From Ulota crispa (Eukaryota > Streptophyta > Bryopsida > Orthotrichales > Orthotrichaceae): 64,000 bases of DNA. The DNA lies in the NCBI GenBank assembly GCA_963920765.1, contig OY987244.1:33301678-33365677 (forward strand), written 5' to 3'. The position numbers and the translations under genes were made by a program. Positions 1-12,074 of this stretch are shown here, piece by piece; within the stretch, counting starts at the first letter, position 1; each line of letters opens with the position of its first letter. The notes beneath the pieces are model-generated. The model saw only the letters and a list, made by a program, of their open reading frames with translations, was not told the DNA's origin and made no database searches.

Positions 1-122
1 AAATTTTTGAATTCCCCACCTTCAATAAAAGTTTCAAAAAATCACACAAAGTACACTAGCTATAGATACATGCAGGAAATCCATTTGTCCCCCGAGGGGA
101 CGGTTGGTCCTTTTGGGGTTAA
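1..122 (+). mobile_element. Right end of a piggyBac-family (TTAA) non-autonomous element
   Basis: The window opens inside an element whose right terminus reads GGTCCTTTTGGGGTTAA, with TTAA at 119-122. The subterminal block (TTCAATAAAAGTTTC, then ACATGC and CCATTTGTCCCCC) is shared with the right ends at 4039, 38872 and 53081. The left end lies outside the window. Confidence 0.75.
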
Positions 123-1445
123 CTGCTGCTCTAACATTCTTGATCACAGGCTTCGCACCTCATGGGTAGCCTCTTCTCGGATTTCAGACAAAAAAAAACA
201 GTTAAAGACTAAACAGTTGAAAAAAATTCATTCCGGTGTAGACCAATAATCCTATATGGGATACTTAGGATTTTCTCAATTTCCCTCAAGTGGCTGATAT
301 CACTGCAAAATGTGCTAAAACCTCGAATTAAATATTCTGGGGTTCACCAACTTTTGTAGTAGTAAAGTAATTAATTGGTAAAATTACTTCTAAATGTAGC
401 CACGTAGGTGATGATTGGAGTTGACGAAGAACATGACAACTAAGTTATTATCCTCATGTTCACCTGATGCTCCTTCAGTAATTCTCCTCCGCTTACACGA
501 AAGTGCCGAGTACATTCCTTCATTGTCACCAGTTTCATCCTCTCTAGTATAATGTTTATTTAAACCACTCACAACTGAGGATGAAGTGTGGGTGGTGAAA
601 ATGTTTTGAACAAACTACATATTTTTATTTCATACTGTGCTTAGACATTAAAAAAACTAATATTGCGTCTAATAAGCTATAGGTTTCAACATCACAATGT
701 CTATATTTTGGATGTCAATTAGATTCAGACATGTCCATTGTGCACACGGACATGATTTATTATATTTTTCTACATGCCTTAACAATACTACGTCGATTTC
801 TGCATGTTTGAATAGCGGAGTTTTAATATATAAATAAATGTATAAACATATTTCAAAGAGTGCAAGTACCTCTTACCATTATAATTAATTAATTTGGTTC
901 AAATAAGGAGCTTCATCAATAATTTTAAGAAATAGTAATACATATGTAAAAAATTAATTAATTCAAAATTTTCAAAATTTCTTGTTAGAGTAATAGTAAA
1001 TTTATGAAATCTAGTAATCTGTAAAGTTGCAATCAACTTTAACCCATTAACATCCGGTCGACCAATTCCTGGTCAATTTTGACTCTTTTCAGTTTGAAGA
1101 GAGAGCATGCAAAGGAATTTGATGACATGGCAAAGGGGACGGGTTTGGGGAATTGGAAAGTGAAGAGATTAGGACAATAACCAAGCCAATTTGAGGTGGC
1201 ATGTGGCTAGAAGGTTGAAAAAACTAGAAGAGTACTGGCTAAAAATACACTAATAAATACAAAAAGATAGCCATAACAACTAAAGAGTGAGCATAATTCA
1301 TGATGCATAACACTAAACCCTGCAAGATACTTCCATTTGTACGGTCAAATTTGTGTTAGACATGTATTCAATAGTTTTAAAATTTCTCCCAAATGGCCAT
1401 ACAAAGGATTGCCCACCCTCCCAATCAACCACAAGCATTAATGGG
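123..1445. other. AT-rich stretch without a recognised gene
   Basis: I see no coding region or element termini here. Short open frames (such as 390-572 on the minus strand) have no recognisable domain. The stretch around 1030-1260 is slightly less AT-rich but not identifiable. Confidence 0.5.
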
Positions 1446-2333
1446 TTAACCCCCAAAGGATCATTGTACCTTTGGGGGACAAATGAGATTTTGGGCAAGT
1501 ACCTACGGCGTCAATTTTGTCTTAATTTCTTGGGTTTTTTTTTTAAGATAGATAAACACATTCAATGGGGGAAACATTATTTTTATTTCCAATCTATACT
1601 CAAGAGCAAAAGTTATGTCCAAATAAGCACAAATTTGGGAAGATCAAGCAACAGATTTTTGTTTTATTTATTTTTTCTCATAGGATATAATTTTGTCTAC
1701 ATTTGAAGCTTTGAATCATTCCATTTGGACTAGTTATGCAAAAGTTATGGATAATCTTGTTTTTCAAGCAATTCAAGTATCTTCTTGAAAAAATAACTTA
1801 TAAAGTTCATTTTTGAATGCAAATTTAACATTTTTTAAATTGTGGAAAGGGTGAACTTTGCTTGCTAGAACAATCTCACCATCGTCATTGTTGTGTTTCT
1901 ATTCCATTGTAGGGTTATTAACAATTTAAGTTTTTGTTCAATCTCATACCTTCTTCTTTTTTTTTTAAAGAATAGAAATTAAATATTTTTTGTTTTGATT
2001 TTTTTCCAAAGACTCTCAACTCAATTTTCCATCATAAAGATTTAAACCTCCAAACTCTATGGTGCAAAAATTTGAAGTTAAAAAGTTCAAAGTCAAATAA
2101 TCTAGTCATGCAAGGTGCAAAAAAGTTTGTGTTTTACACTTTGAACACAAATGTCTTGCAATATGTGCGGTCAAAGCTTTTGAATTATTTTTCACACATT
2201 CTTATACTAGTTTAGTACAAGATCCTATGGTTAAATATGCAAAAAGACAAATTTTCAAACTATTTAACTCTTTGCCATAGAATGACAGTTTTGAGTTTCT
2301 TTTGACAAAAGGCCACGGTCCTTTAGGGGTCAA
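1446..2333 (-). mobile_element. piggyBac-family non-autonomous element, inverted orientation
   Basis: TTAA (1446-1449) is followed by CCCCCAAAGGATCATTG, and the other end is GGTCCTTTAGGGG with TCAA (2330-2333), a one-base decay of TTAA. The left end carries the reverse complement of the usual right-end block (GGACAAATGAGATTTTGGGC). The interior resembles the copy at 21833-22754 (shared AGTTATGCAAAAGTTAT-like and GATCCTATGGTT-like blocks), so the two form a subfamily. Confidence 0.7.
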
Positions 2334-2526
2334 CCAAAGAAATTATATGCCAATTTGGAAGTACAAATAAATATCACAATTTTATATTTATATATTTATA
2401 TATTTATATATTTATATATATATTTATATAGTGTGGCAAACAACAAAATTTAGGCTAAGCTTAAGATTGCCCTTTTGATAATCTTGCATACTACCTAAAT
2501 CAAAATTTAAGTACATTTTTTTTCAA
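2334..2526. repeat. AT-rich spacer with a TATATT-type simple repeat
   Basis: Positions 2381-2430 are a run of TATATT and TATA units. The remainder is unremarkable AT-rich DNA. Confidence 0.6.
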
Positions 2527-3057
2527 GGAAAATACAAAAAATGCCCACAAATTCTTTCAAAGTATCAAATTTTCCCTTATGTTATTTCAAATACAAAAAA
2601 TATCCATGGTTTTGTGTAAAAGTATTACTTGTACCTATACGTATCTTTGAAAATATCTATTATCCTTAGTTTTCTTGTGTCTCTTTACTAATTTTTTGTA
2701 AGTCATGTTTGCACCAAAGACATTGGCAAAGAAAAGCACTTTGTTCAATTAGTGCAACGGCTTTGGCCACAATATACTTAAATGAATAAACTCTATGTAA
2801 AGCTTAAAGAGCTTGCCTCCAAGAATTTTTTACATTCAACTTGCATCTAGTTTTTGTATTTTCCATTGTCATCTTAATATTTACAAAAATTTACACTAAT
2901 GAGGTACAAGAAAGCTAAGGATATTAGATTGTTCTAAAGATAAGTAGGGTATAATTGATATTCTTACACAAAATTAGGGATATTTTTTCTATTTCACATA
3001 ATATAGGGGTATATTTGATATTTTGAAAGAACTACGGAGTGTTTTTGATGTTTTCCC
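2527..3057. mobile_element. Foldback MITE with long terminal inverted repeats
   Basis: The left arm starts GGAAAATACAAAAAATGCCC and the right arm is its imperfect reverse complement, ending at TTTTCCC. Arms of about 170-180 bp align (shared TTCTTTCAAARTATCAAAT and ATATCCTTAGYTTTCTTGT blocks). Long TIRs beginning with a GGGAAAA-like sequence suggest a Mutator-like MITE, but I could not match a clean target duplication, so the class is tentative. Confidence 0.55.
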
Positions 3058-3094
3058 ATATTTTGATTGGTCCATGCACTTGGAATAACAATCT

Positions 3095-4039
3095 TTAACC
3101 CCTAAAGGCCCAAACCCTTTTTTTGTGAAAGTCAGTGAAAACTGCCACTTTTGGGGGAATAAATAGAATGGTAGGGAAAAAGTTTTTTTGAGAATTCCAA
3201 TCTTGCCCTAAACTATTGGAGGTACTTGCAGGAAATAATTCAAGTCATTCTAGAAGTCAAGGAGTGAGATATTGACATCTAAAGCGCACAAAAAAAAAAT
3301 TTCCCCTGCTGCCCAAAAACTTCAAAAGCCTTTCACCACTCCTATATCAAAAAAAAATCTCTACGCAAACCTGAAGTTTTTTTTCCCATGTAGAAGACTA
3401 AGTTAGGTATGTGTGGGAGAATTTTCAAATATTTGGAGGTGTGAATCATACTTTGTAAAATCTTGCAATGCCAGAAGGTCATGAAATTTGCATACACATT
3501 AGGCAAAATTGGAGGATTTATGTAAATTTGACAAATCTGAATTACTTTAATCCAAATGGCGGGAACCAAGGAATCTTAGTCTACTACACCATGGGGAAAA
3601 AAAAGTCAAAAATATAAATACACAAATTGCTCAAAAAGTAAAGCACCAAATTTTACAAGGGGCAAAAGAAATGGAGGTTTGAGAGTCCCACACCTACCTG
3701 CAAACTAAAACTTCTCATAACTTTCATCTCATCTATTGGAATTGAATGATTCAAAACTTCCCACATATATAAAAATCTAAAGAACCAATTTCAATTTTTT
3801 ATTTGAAAAAAACTCAAACTTTTTTTGGGGTTGCTAGCTTCCACCCTATTTTTTAGTTATTCATGCATAACTTCTTCATAAAATGTTGGAATAAAGAAAA
3901 AACTAGATGCCCACGTAGACCTTTGAATTCCCCACCTTTAATAAAAGTTTCAAAAAATCACATAAAGTAGTTTAGCTATAAGTACATGCCCAAAACCCCA
4001 CTTGGCCCTCGAGGGATCACTTGGGCCTTTAGGGGTTAA
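3095..4039 (+). mobile_element. piggyBac-family non-autonomous element (945 bp, well preserved)
   Basis: TTAA at 3095-3098 and 4036-4039 flank a perfect 15-bp terminal inverted repeat, CCCCTAAAGGCCCAA and its complement. The left ~570 bp matches the left end of the long piggyBac at 44601 onward, and the right ~200 bp matches its right end. No coding capacity is visible. A good type copy of the derivative family. Confidence 0.85.
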
Positions 4040-4052
4040 ACTTGTGTTTTAG

Positions 4053-4984
4053 GTGCATCTAAAGAATTGGCCTTTTCTTTTGCAAAAGTCATTGAAAATT
4101 GCCACTTCTAGGGCATAAATAGAAAGGTAAAAAGCAATTTTTTAAGAAAAACTCAATTGTAGGATCTTGCCCTAGACTATGGGAGGAACTTGCGGGAAAA
4201 AAAATCAACTCATTCTAGATGTAGAGGAGTGAGATATTGACATCTAAAGTGCAAAACAAAGTTTTTTTTCCTGCTCCCCAAAAATTTCAAAAGCCTTTGA
4301 CCTCTCCTATGTCAAGAAAATTGCTCTATGCAAAGTTGAGGTTTAGTTTCTCCATATAGAAGACCAAGTTAGGTAAGTGTGGGAGAATTTTCAAATGAAT
4401 TAGAAGTGCAAATCATTCTTTGTTAAATCTTGCAATGTGTATGGCCATGAAATTTGCATACACGCTAGGCAAAATTGGAGAATTTATGTAAAACTGAGAA
4501 ATCTGAATTACTTTGATCCAAATGGGCAAAGGCAAGGAATCTTAGTCTATTACAACTTGGAAAAAAAGAAGTCAAAAAACAAAATAAAGCACCAAATTTT
4601 ACAAGGGGCAAAAGGAATAGAAGTTTGGAAGTTTCATACCTACCCACCCACAAACTAAAACTTCTCACTCATAAACCAAAATTGAATGATTAAAAACTTC
4701 CCACATATATATAAGTCTAAAGAACCAATTTTAGATTATTATTATTTTTAAATGCAATTTTTTTTAAAGTTTTTGGGCTGCTCACCCTCCCCATTTTTCA
4801 AAAATTCATGCAAAACTTCTTCAATAATTGTCTAAATGAAGAAAAAAATCAGATGCCCACACATATATTTGAATTTCACACCTCCTCAAAAGTTTCAATA
4901 AAATTATAAAATCTGGTTTAGTTATAGGTACATGCCCAAAGTCCCATTTATCCCCAGAGGGTACAATAGTCCTCTAAGGGTGAG
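4053..4984 (+). mobile_element. piggyBac-family element, older neighbouring copy
   Basis: The internal order is the same as in the copy directly upstream (CAAAAGTCATTGAAAA; CACCAAATTTTACAAGG; TAGGTACATGCCCAAAG). The termini are decayed: the left reads CATCTAAAGAATTGGCC and the right CAATAGTCCTCTAAGGG, with the flanking TTAA lost. Two copies of different age therefore lie head to tail. Confidence 0.7.
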
Positions 4985-5042
4985 ACTAAATTTCACTTGT
5001 CAGAAATTGTGATCCATCAATCCAAGTAACCAATATATATAG

Positions 5043-5485
5043 TAAGGTAGCAACATCCATAAGCGATGTGTCCCCATGACCGTCACCTGACAATGGTAGG
5101 GGCTAATTATTAAAAAAACAAATGGTTGTGGGTGACTGAGTGATGGTTGTGGGTGACTGAGTGATGGTTATGGGTGATGAAGTGATGGTTGTGGGTGATG
5201 AAGTGATGGTTGTGGGTGATTAGCATGAGCTTTTGAGTACCCATCTCACTATTTAAGAACCAACAAGCCTTGTTTTTAGCATCTCTTACACATGGTTCTT
5301 ACAATTTCAGTGATTTTGGACTTTAAAAATCTTTGTGAACAAATGCTTGCAGTTGGAACCTTGAAATTGAAACCAATATTTTTGGTTTCCACTTCCTAAA
5401 TTATAGTATTTTTGTTTCAAAGTTAGTCAATTGTTTTACCTACTCCAAAACCCTTATTTCCACGCTCATGGGTGCACCTACCTTA
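5043..5485 (+). mobile_element. TAAGGTAG-ended element, copy A
   Basis: It begins TAAGGTAGCAACATCCAT and ends with the imperfect inverted repeat ATGGGTGCACCTACCTTA. The same sequence recurs inverted at 13505-13881 and directly at 63754 onward. It holds a 21-bp tandem repeat (TGATGGTTGTGGGTGA units, about 5124-5222) and a TATTTAAG TATA-like motif at about 5250. Ends with inverted repeats argue for a MITE; the promoter-like motif would also fit an LTR fragment. Confidence 0.5.
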
Positions 5486-6439
5486 CCTGGAAATTAGCAT
5501 CCACATTAGGATTATGTTATAATCTCTAAATACTTGACTTGCAAGTCAATGTGAGATTTCTATTGAGGACACCATGATTTGCTGTACTGCACATTGAAAG
5601 TCAATGGTGATTTTGAGGTCATTTTGGAGGTAAAGAAGATCTCATTATTTCATTGGTTGAATTTATAAAATCTTTCCAAGCTTGTTGTTTTTGGATTCAA
5701 GACCAAAATTCAAAAAACATAGTAACTTTAAAAAAAATTAAGCACAACTTCAACTTCAAGAATTGAGTTTATTGAGGAAAAAATATGCCAATTTGCATGT
5801 TGTTACTTGTCTCATTGTCCGGTTTCAATAAATTACAGAGATTTTGAGGTAGAACATTGTTTTGATTAATCAAACATTGTATGATGAAATTAGATTGTCA
5901 ACATTTCCACTTTGTTGTTTTCATTCTTTCCCTTCTAAACTTTGAAGGCCTATTGTTGCGGCAACAATATTTTAGACCTAAAGACATGTAAGCAAGAGAA
6001 AATCCCACCATCATACTCTTATTATATTGAATGCATGGTTGTTGTTGACATTCTATAAATTGAAATATTTGTTAAAAAAACCTCTAATATTCAAATCATT
6101 GATTCCTAATTTAAATTAACCATGATGAACAATTACAAACTTCAATTTGTCATTTAAAATCTCATAACATCAATGAAACAAATATTATAGAGATGGCAAT
6201 AATGCATTTGATACAAAAATGATGAATATAGCTTAGATTCTTGACCTTTTGGACGGCAGAATCTTTTTTTTTTAAAGCTCTTTCACAGATCGCGACCAAG
6301 CAAGACTCAACTATGGAGGTTACACAATGTAACATAAAAATACAACCCTGTTACAGAAATAACAAACTTTGCCATTCCCATGACATGGCGTGTCCTAACT
6401 TATAACAACACTCTACTTTGGCATTGCCTAGTCCTTACT
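5486..6439. other. AT-rich stretch, nothing recognised
   Basis: No open frame of note, no termini and no tandem repeat were recognised in this ~950-bp interval. Confidence 0.5.
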
Positions 6440-7490
6440 TTAACCCCTAAACTATCAAGGCCATTTTCTGCCAAAAACCACTCAGAATCGTCCCTACTAC
6501 TGCATTCATCAAAAAATTCAACATAATGTTTTTTTTGGAATTCTAATCATAGGATCTTGTAATGCACTTATATAAGAAGTGGTAAAAACCTCGTGACATT
6601 TGACAGTACGGATTGAAAGTTATGAGCATTTGAAGGGATTTTTTTTCTTTTCATTATGCCCAAAAATTTCAAAAGCTTTTCACCCCCATTTGCTAATTTT
6701 TTTTTTGCACAATAGACCTTGAAGATGTAATTTTATCTTATAGGTAATCAAGTTAGACTTCTATATATCAATCTTCAAGGCAATCAAAGACACAGAACAC
6801 ATCCTAAAAATTATTGCAATGCCACTATATAACAAGTTTTGCCAATACACTATGACATTTTTGAGTGAAGTTTCCCACCACATGTTTTTAGACAAGAAAA
6901 ATCCAAGCAATGTGTTTGGAGATAAACATGTACTTCAGATGCCAAAAGAAAAAAGGTTTAAAATCTCTAAATCTTTAAAATTTAGAAGCTCCTAAAGCCT
7001 AGTTTGACCTCCCAATTCAAAAATGAAAGGGGGCAATGACAAAATAATGGACCATTATGTTCCCCACTATTCCCAGCTTGTTCTCTAAAGTTCTCAATTT
7101 GTACCCCTCTAGCTCTAGTGGAATTCCCCCCCCCCATCCTCCATGCTCCCATTCCAAAAGCTTTGTTCCCTCGCTCCCATCCTACAGCCCTTGCTCTCAC
7201 CGGCTGCCTTGCTCCACAATAACATGTAGCAGCCCCTTCTCTGACCCCCCCCCATAGTCAATATCTTTTCCCTTGCCCAAGCTGCCCCTTGAATTGCTTT
7301 TGGCCAAAAAAGGCCCATAACTTGTGAACCGTGTGACTTAAGCACATGATTCTTTGCATCCCACAAACCTTATACAATCCTACACACCTATAAAAAGTTT
7401 CAAAAATTATATAAAAAAATTGAGGTCACACGAACCTACCCATAATTCCGAAAGCCCCCCAAAGGGACAATTGGTCCTCTAAAGGGTTAA
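6440..7490 (+). mobile_element. piggyBac-family non-autonomous element
   Basis: TTAA (6440-6443) then CCCCTAAACTATCAAGGCC; the right end is GGTCCTCTAAAGGG then TTAA (7487-7490). The right subterminal CCCCCCAAAGGGACAA block matches the family. A C-rich tract at 7128-7260 lies inside. Confidence 0.7.
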
Positions 7491-7500
7491 AAGCCAACAT

Positions 7501-8458
7501 TTAACCCCTAAAGGACCAAGTGGCTATTCAACAGCCACTTTAGAACTTGGGTAGGGTCATATGGAGTTAATTTTTATTGGATGTTCTTAAAACTATTACA
7601 CAAGGTGCAAATATGTATCCTCTAAGTGGATATGTAAATTTTTCCCCAATCAGATGCCTAGTTCAAAAGTTATGCTGCCTAAAAGAATTTAGGCGGTTCG
7701 GGCAGTTTGAGCATCTTTGGAGAATCTTATGCTAAAACTCTCATCAACTTTTGAAATTTGGCAAGTATGTAACTAACAAAACATGGTGTTTAGTTGTCTA
7801 AAAAAAAAATAGCTCTCTCATCACATTTTGAAGGGAGTCAAACTTTGTCAACTATGTTCGGGCAATTTCAAGAAAAAAAAATTCCTCTAACTTCAAGCCC
7901 TGTTATCATTCAATCTATGAATCCAAAACTTTTGAAATTTTTTTTCAAATATTCCAAATGTTTGTCTCCAACTTTTCACCGTTTAGATTTTAAATAAAAG
8001 ACTTCTTCATTGCATAAGAAATCATGAAAGAATGACTAATGTATTACCAATTCATTAAACCTTCTTGCATTGGAGGGTGATTTAAAATAAGCTAGACTCT
8101 ATATTTGCATCTAAAAGTTTTCATGAGTGAACCTAACATTATATACTTGTGAACGGTCAAAAAGCTCAAATTTGTGTAGAGTAAAAATTTTACTATAAGA
8201 AGGCTCATAGTATGTTGACCTTGTTTTGCAGGAATGAAAGAATGTTGTTTTTCTCACTTCAAACATTATAATCTTACAATCTGCGCTATCAAATGTGCTG
8301 AATTTTTTTGCATACGTTGATTTATTGGTTTTACAAACTTTTGTATGGTTGAAATTGAGAAAAAAGTTTTTTTTTCTGATTTTGGGCAACGCATCTAAAA
8401 CTTGGGCAGTTTCTGAGATTTTTTCTCAAAAAAACACCCTTGGTCCTTTAGGGGTTAA
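7501..8458 (+). mobile_element. piggyBac-family element, divergent interior, perfect TIR
   Basis: TTAA at 7501-7504 and 8455-8458. The terminal repeat CCCCTAAAGGACCAAG and its complement are perfect over 16 bp. The interior differs from the common derivative, so this is a separate subfamily using the same ends. It starts only 10 bp after the previous copy ends. Confidence 0.8.
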
Positions 8459-9000
8459 CCTGCAGTTGGCATCCATTGATTTGAGTACAGTAGTATCCTT
8501 GCATCACAAGGCATGATCGTTTTCTATCTTTGCGATTATCAATCTATCCTTTACCAATTAATATTCTATCTTTTTACCAATTATCATTCTATCTTTTAGT
8601 TCATTACATTTTTATGGAAGGCTGTCTTCCTCCACCGTCAGATATTCCAAGATTGTACCGTCCTCATTCAGAAGGTAACGTAAATCCATCGATCAGATGC
8701 AGATTGCAGAAAGGTTGGAAGCAGCTGATTTCTACTGTATGCCTTTTCCCCAGAATCGTACCTCATTTTGGCACTGACTGCCTGACAAAATAAAACTGGG
8801 TAGAAAATGGATGAAATTTCAAATCTATTATAGTAGTAGGTCTGGCAATTCCTATATGACAGCAGAATCGTGGATGACTGTGCACATGTGATGATTGTAT
8901 CCATTTTTCCATTCCTGCACGCATTCAAAGGCACTTGTCATTCCATCGATGGGAATACAAAAATTAATTTCCCAGCTGGATGTTCCCGGGCTGCAGTCAC
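8459..9000. other. Intergenic spacer
   Basis: No recognisable gene. Two overlapping short frames on opposite strands (8530-8793 plus, 8668-8934 minus) show no domain and look like chance. TATCNTTCTATCTTT is repeated around 8535-8600. Confidence 0.45.
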
Positions 9001-9278
9001 ATAACATTCAGTAGCCTGAAGAGAGGCTGCCTTTCCCTCTCTTCAGGTATCATCTACGGACTTCATCATTTTTTTGTTTTTTTTTGTTTTTTTAAAATTT
9101 AATTTATTTTCTGATATGGCTGGCCTTCACATTGACGTATGTGTATTAAACTGAGCCTCTCTTTCATAAACTCTTTGATAAATTCAGTCATGTGTCCTTT
9201 TAGTTATTGATGGGTGTGGAATATTCCACACTCTTCATCTAGAGGGAGGGCAGGCATAATGAGCGCTACTAAATGTTC
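9001..9278 (+). mobile_element. Hairpin/microsatellite MITE, copy M1
   Basis: The ends are AACATTCAGTAGC and the complement of AACATTTAGTAGC. Just inside the left end is a perfect 12-bp hairpin stem (CCTGAAGAGAGG, 9015-9026, with 9036-9047). Near the right end is a perfect 18-bp palindrome GTGTGGAATATTCCACAC (9214-9231). Between them lies a T-rich tract (9067-9095). Two other copies, at 53302-54623 and 56940-57278, share this layout. Class unknown. Confidence 0.7.
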
Positions 9279-9297
9279 AGAAGAACCTAAGAATTTA

Positions 9298-9994
9298 GGG
9301 AATTGCTAAATCCACCACGCTTTTTTGCTAAATCCACCTCAACTCAATATCTCACCACGTCACTATTTCAGGAAGGTGGTTTTCAATGGTCGATTATATT
9401 TAAATCAACACTACAGGAATCATGAAACCAAACGTCATGAACCAGGTGGTACTGCACTGCTCACAAACACCTCAAGTAATTTACCATAGGGGTAGATTTT
9501 TGATATTTATCATCAACAAGTTGAATCTGAAAAGTTTGGATGCAGAATTGGATTTAAAGACTTTGATGTAGTTTAGAATTTTAAAGGAGATTACACTTGA
9601 ACAATGATGCCAAATGTAAAAGCTTAGCAAGGGGGTAAATTATTATTTTTACCCTTACTTGTGAAAGAATCTAAGCTTTTCCATTAGGTGTTGTTCAATT
9701 GTAACCTCTTTTAAGATTCTAAACTAAATTAAACTTTTTAAATCCAAAACAATGTTCAAACTTCCAAATTCAACTTGTTAATGGTAAATATCAAGAACTT
9801 ATCATATGGTGACATGCTTGAGCTGCATGTGAATAGTGCAAGACCACCCGGTTCATGACATTTGGCTTCATTGTTCCAGTAGTGTAGATTGAAATAGAAT
9901 TGACCATTGAGAACCAGCTTCTTGAAATAACGATGTGGTGAGATACTGAGTTGAGGTGGATTTGGCAAAAAGCGTGGTGGATTTAGCACTTCCC
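9298..9994. mobile_element. Mutator-like MITE with ~330-bp terminal inverted repeats
   Basis: The ends GGGAATTGCTAAATCC and GGGAAGTGCTAAATCC (complement) start arms that align over roughly 330 bp, so the whole 697-bp element can fold. Flanking 9-mers AAGAATTTA and TAAAATTTA match at 7 of 9 positions, as expected for a decayed 9-bp Mutator-type duplication. The loop-side block with GCTTTTCCATTAGGTGTTG is also found in the MITE at 41752-42163. Confidence 0.7.
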
Positions 9995-11913
9995 TAAAAT
10001 TTATTTGGTTTTTTCATTCAAGTGGCATGCCCTAGGTAGGGATTTGTTTTCATTGTTTTGATTAGGATAGAGTGAACAGCACCCAAGAATGCAAGCAGGT
10101 AACTAAAACTTGGATAAAACTGGAAAGAACAAACACGTTCAGAACTTTTACTAGTAATAATCATTTTCATCCAAAATTTGGCGAACCTAGTGTTTTTTCG
10201 GGAGGGATTTATCAAAATTTTCAGATTCTCACCCAACTTTCCCCCTACATGCCCAAGGCACCCAAATTGGGTGTTCAAAAAGTTTAAGGAAACTTTGAAA
10301 TCATGCTGAAAGCACATGTTTAATTTTTTTAAGGTTATTTTTTTGGAGAAGTTGTGGACAAAAATTAGCTTTAGCATTTAGTTTTGATGTTCTCCATATC
10401 TTATTCTAGTTTTTGTGGTGGAAGCTAAACTGCAAGTATACTTTTTGTGTCATGAATTAATAATGTTGTAAATAGTGTCATGAATAGTGTCTTAGAGCCT
10501 ATGACAAGTTGCCACATTGAAAAGATGGGCATCAAGTAAAGGAAAAAGTGAAGATTTCCCTTGGGTAGTAAGGGACCTTTTGCTGAAATTTTGCCTTAAC
10601 AAAGTATAAAAGTATTTTTGAACTAAGTACACATGGAAGGTTTTTTTTTGTAAAAATCAAAATTCATTCGCTGTTGGATTTCTTTTTATTCATAATGATT
10701 TTTGGTAGATAATTGAAGCTGAAATTTTCTTTGTATTAGTGGTTGCGCTTTGACAATTGCATTGTAGGCTCATTTGTGAAATTGCGGTCATGGATTTGGA
10801 TGGAGGGACATTTGATTTCAAGTAACAACAATAAACACTAAAGCATCCCAAGTGGTGGTTTCCCAATTTTGTATCCAAAAGTTGTTAATTTGCATTAGAA
10901 GTTTTGTACGCCTCCAAAGAAAGCAAAAGCTTCCATACTCATTCACAATTGAATACAAATACCTTAAAATCCACGTGCCCATTTTGGATTTTTTTGGATA
11001 GGGCCATCTAGAAGCCTTGAAGTTCAAGATTCTACAGTTAAAATTTTGTAATGATGTTTAACCTCTAAGTGCCTATGTCATTTTCACCAAAATCAGGATT
11101 TTAAGAGACTTACAACTTTGATGCGTATTGTATCTCAATCAATTGGATGATCCACAAAAACCACTAAAAATAGTAGAATACCTATTTAGAAAACAGCTTA
11201 CAAATTTTGAAATTAATTGACCGTGGAAGATGGGAAATTATAACATTTGATCAAACAACATGTGATGACAAAATCTCATTTTTTTAGTTTGTATTTGCTA
11301 TTAATGACTTTTATAAAATTCTATAAGCTCTTGACTCATCTCAAATTTTATTAGTAACAAGATTAAATGTGACTGCACACATTTGCAAAATTCTAAAGAT
11401 TATAATTCTTTATATGTCAAGTTTCAGGGCTTCAAATTGCTATTGCACAAAGAACAATGACGAACACAATTGGTGAGGTGTGAGCCTGTGGTTCAACACC
11501 AAGGTCTCAAAACTTTTTTTTTTGGGATTTTAATTATTCTGAAGAACAGTTTTCATCAGAAAACCACTGATATTGAGGTTATGAGCAAAACAACAAACAG
11601 TTAGATATACCTAGTTTACCCGGGCAACTTGTTTTACACCAAAGTTCATTAATTTAACCCAAAATAGGAGATTTTAGGACTTTCAAGGTATGACGTATAA
11701 TTGAACCCAAGATCCATATTCTATCAAGTAGGTAGTGAAAACTGACCTACTGGATCCCAAGAGTAGTAAGAAAAGAGAATTTGGAAAAACAATGCTAGAT
11801 TCTAAAAACAGTCCTACCCAATCCCAAAAGTTAGTTAGGAAGAGGGATCGAGGAACCGCAAAACTAGATCCAAATCCAATTCCCCTTACGACCCTAGTAA
11901 TTTAGCATGTTCA

Positions 11914-12074
11914 CTTCTTGGCTTGATTATCCGCCGGGAAATTACATAGCAAAGCTGGCTTAACCCATTTGACCATGCCCCCTTAGTTGTTTGTCTTCTT
12001 GGAGTGATTATCCACCAATAAACTATACAGCAAAGTTGGCTTAACCTCTTTGACCGTGCCCCATTAGTTGTTGA
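11914..12074. repeat. 81-bp tandem duplication
   Basis: Two diverged copies (11914-11994 and 11995-12074) share the order CTTCTTGG, GATTATCC, AGCAAAG, TGGCTTAACC, TTTGACC, TTAGTTGTT. No coding role was seen. Confidence 0.75.

Noticed and set aside
390-572. Small minus-strand protein of 60 residues
   Set aside because: No domain, no neighbour, no repeat in other copies; expected by chance in this length of sequence.
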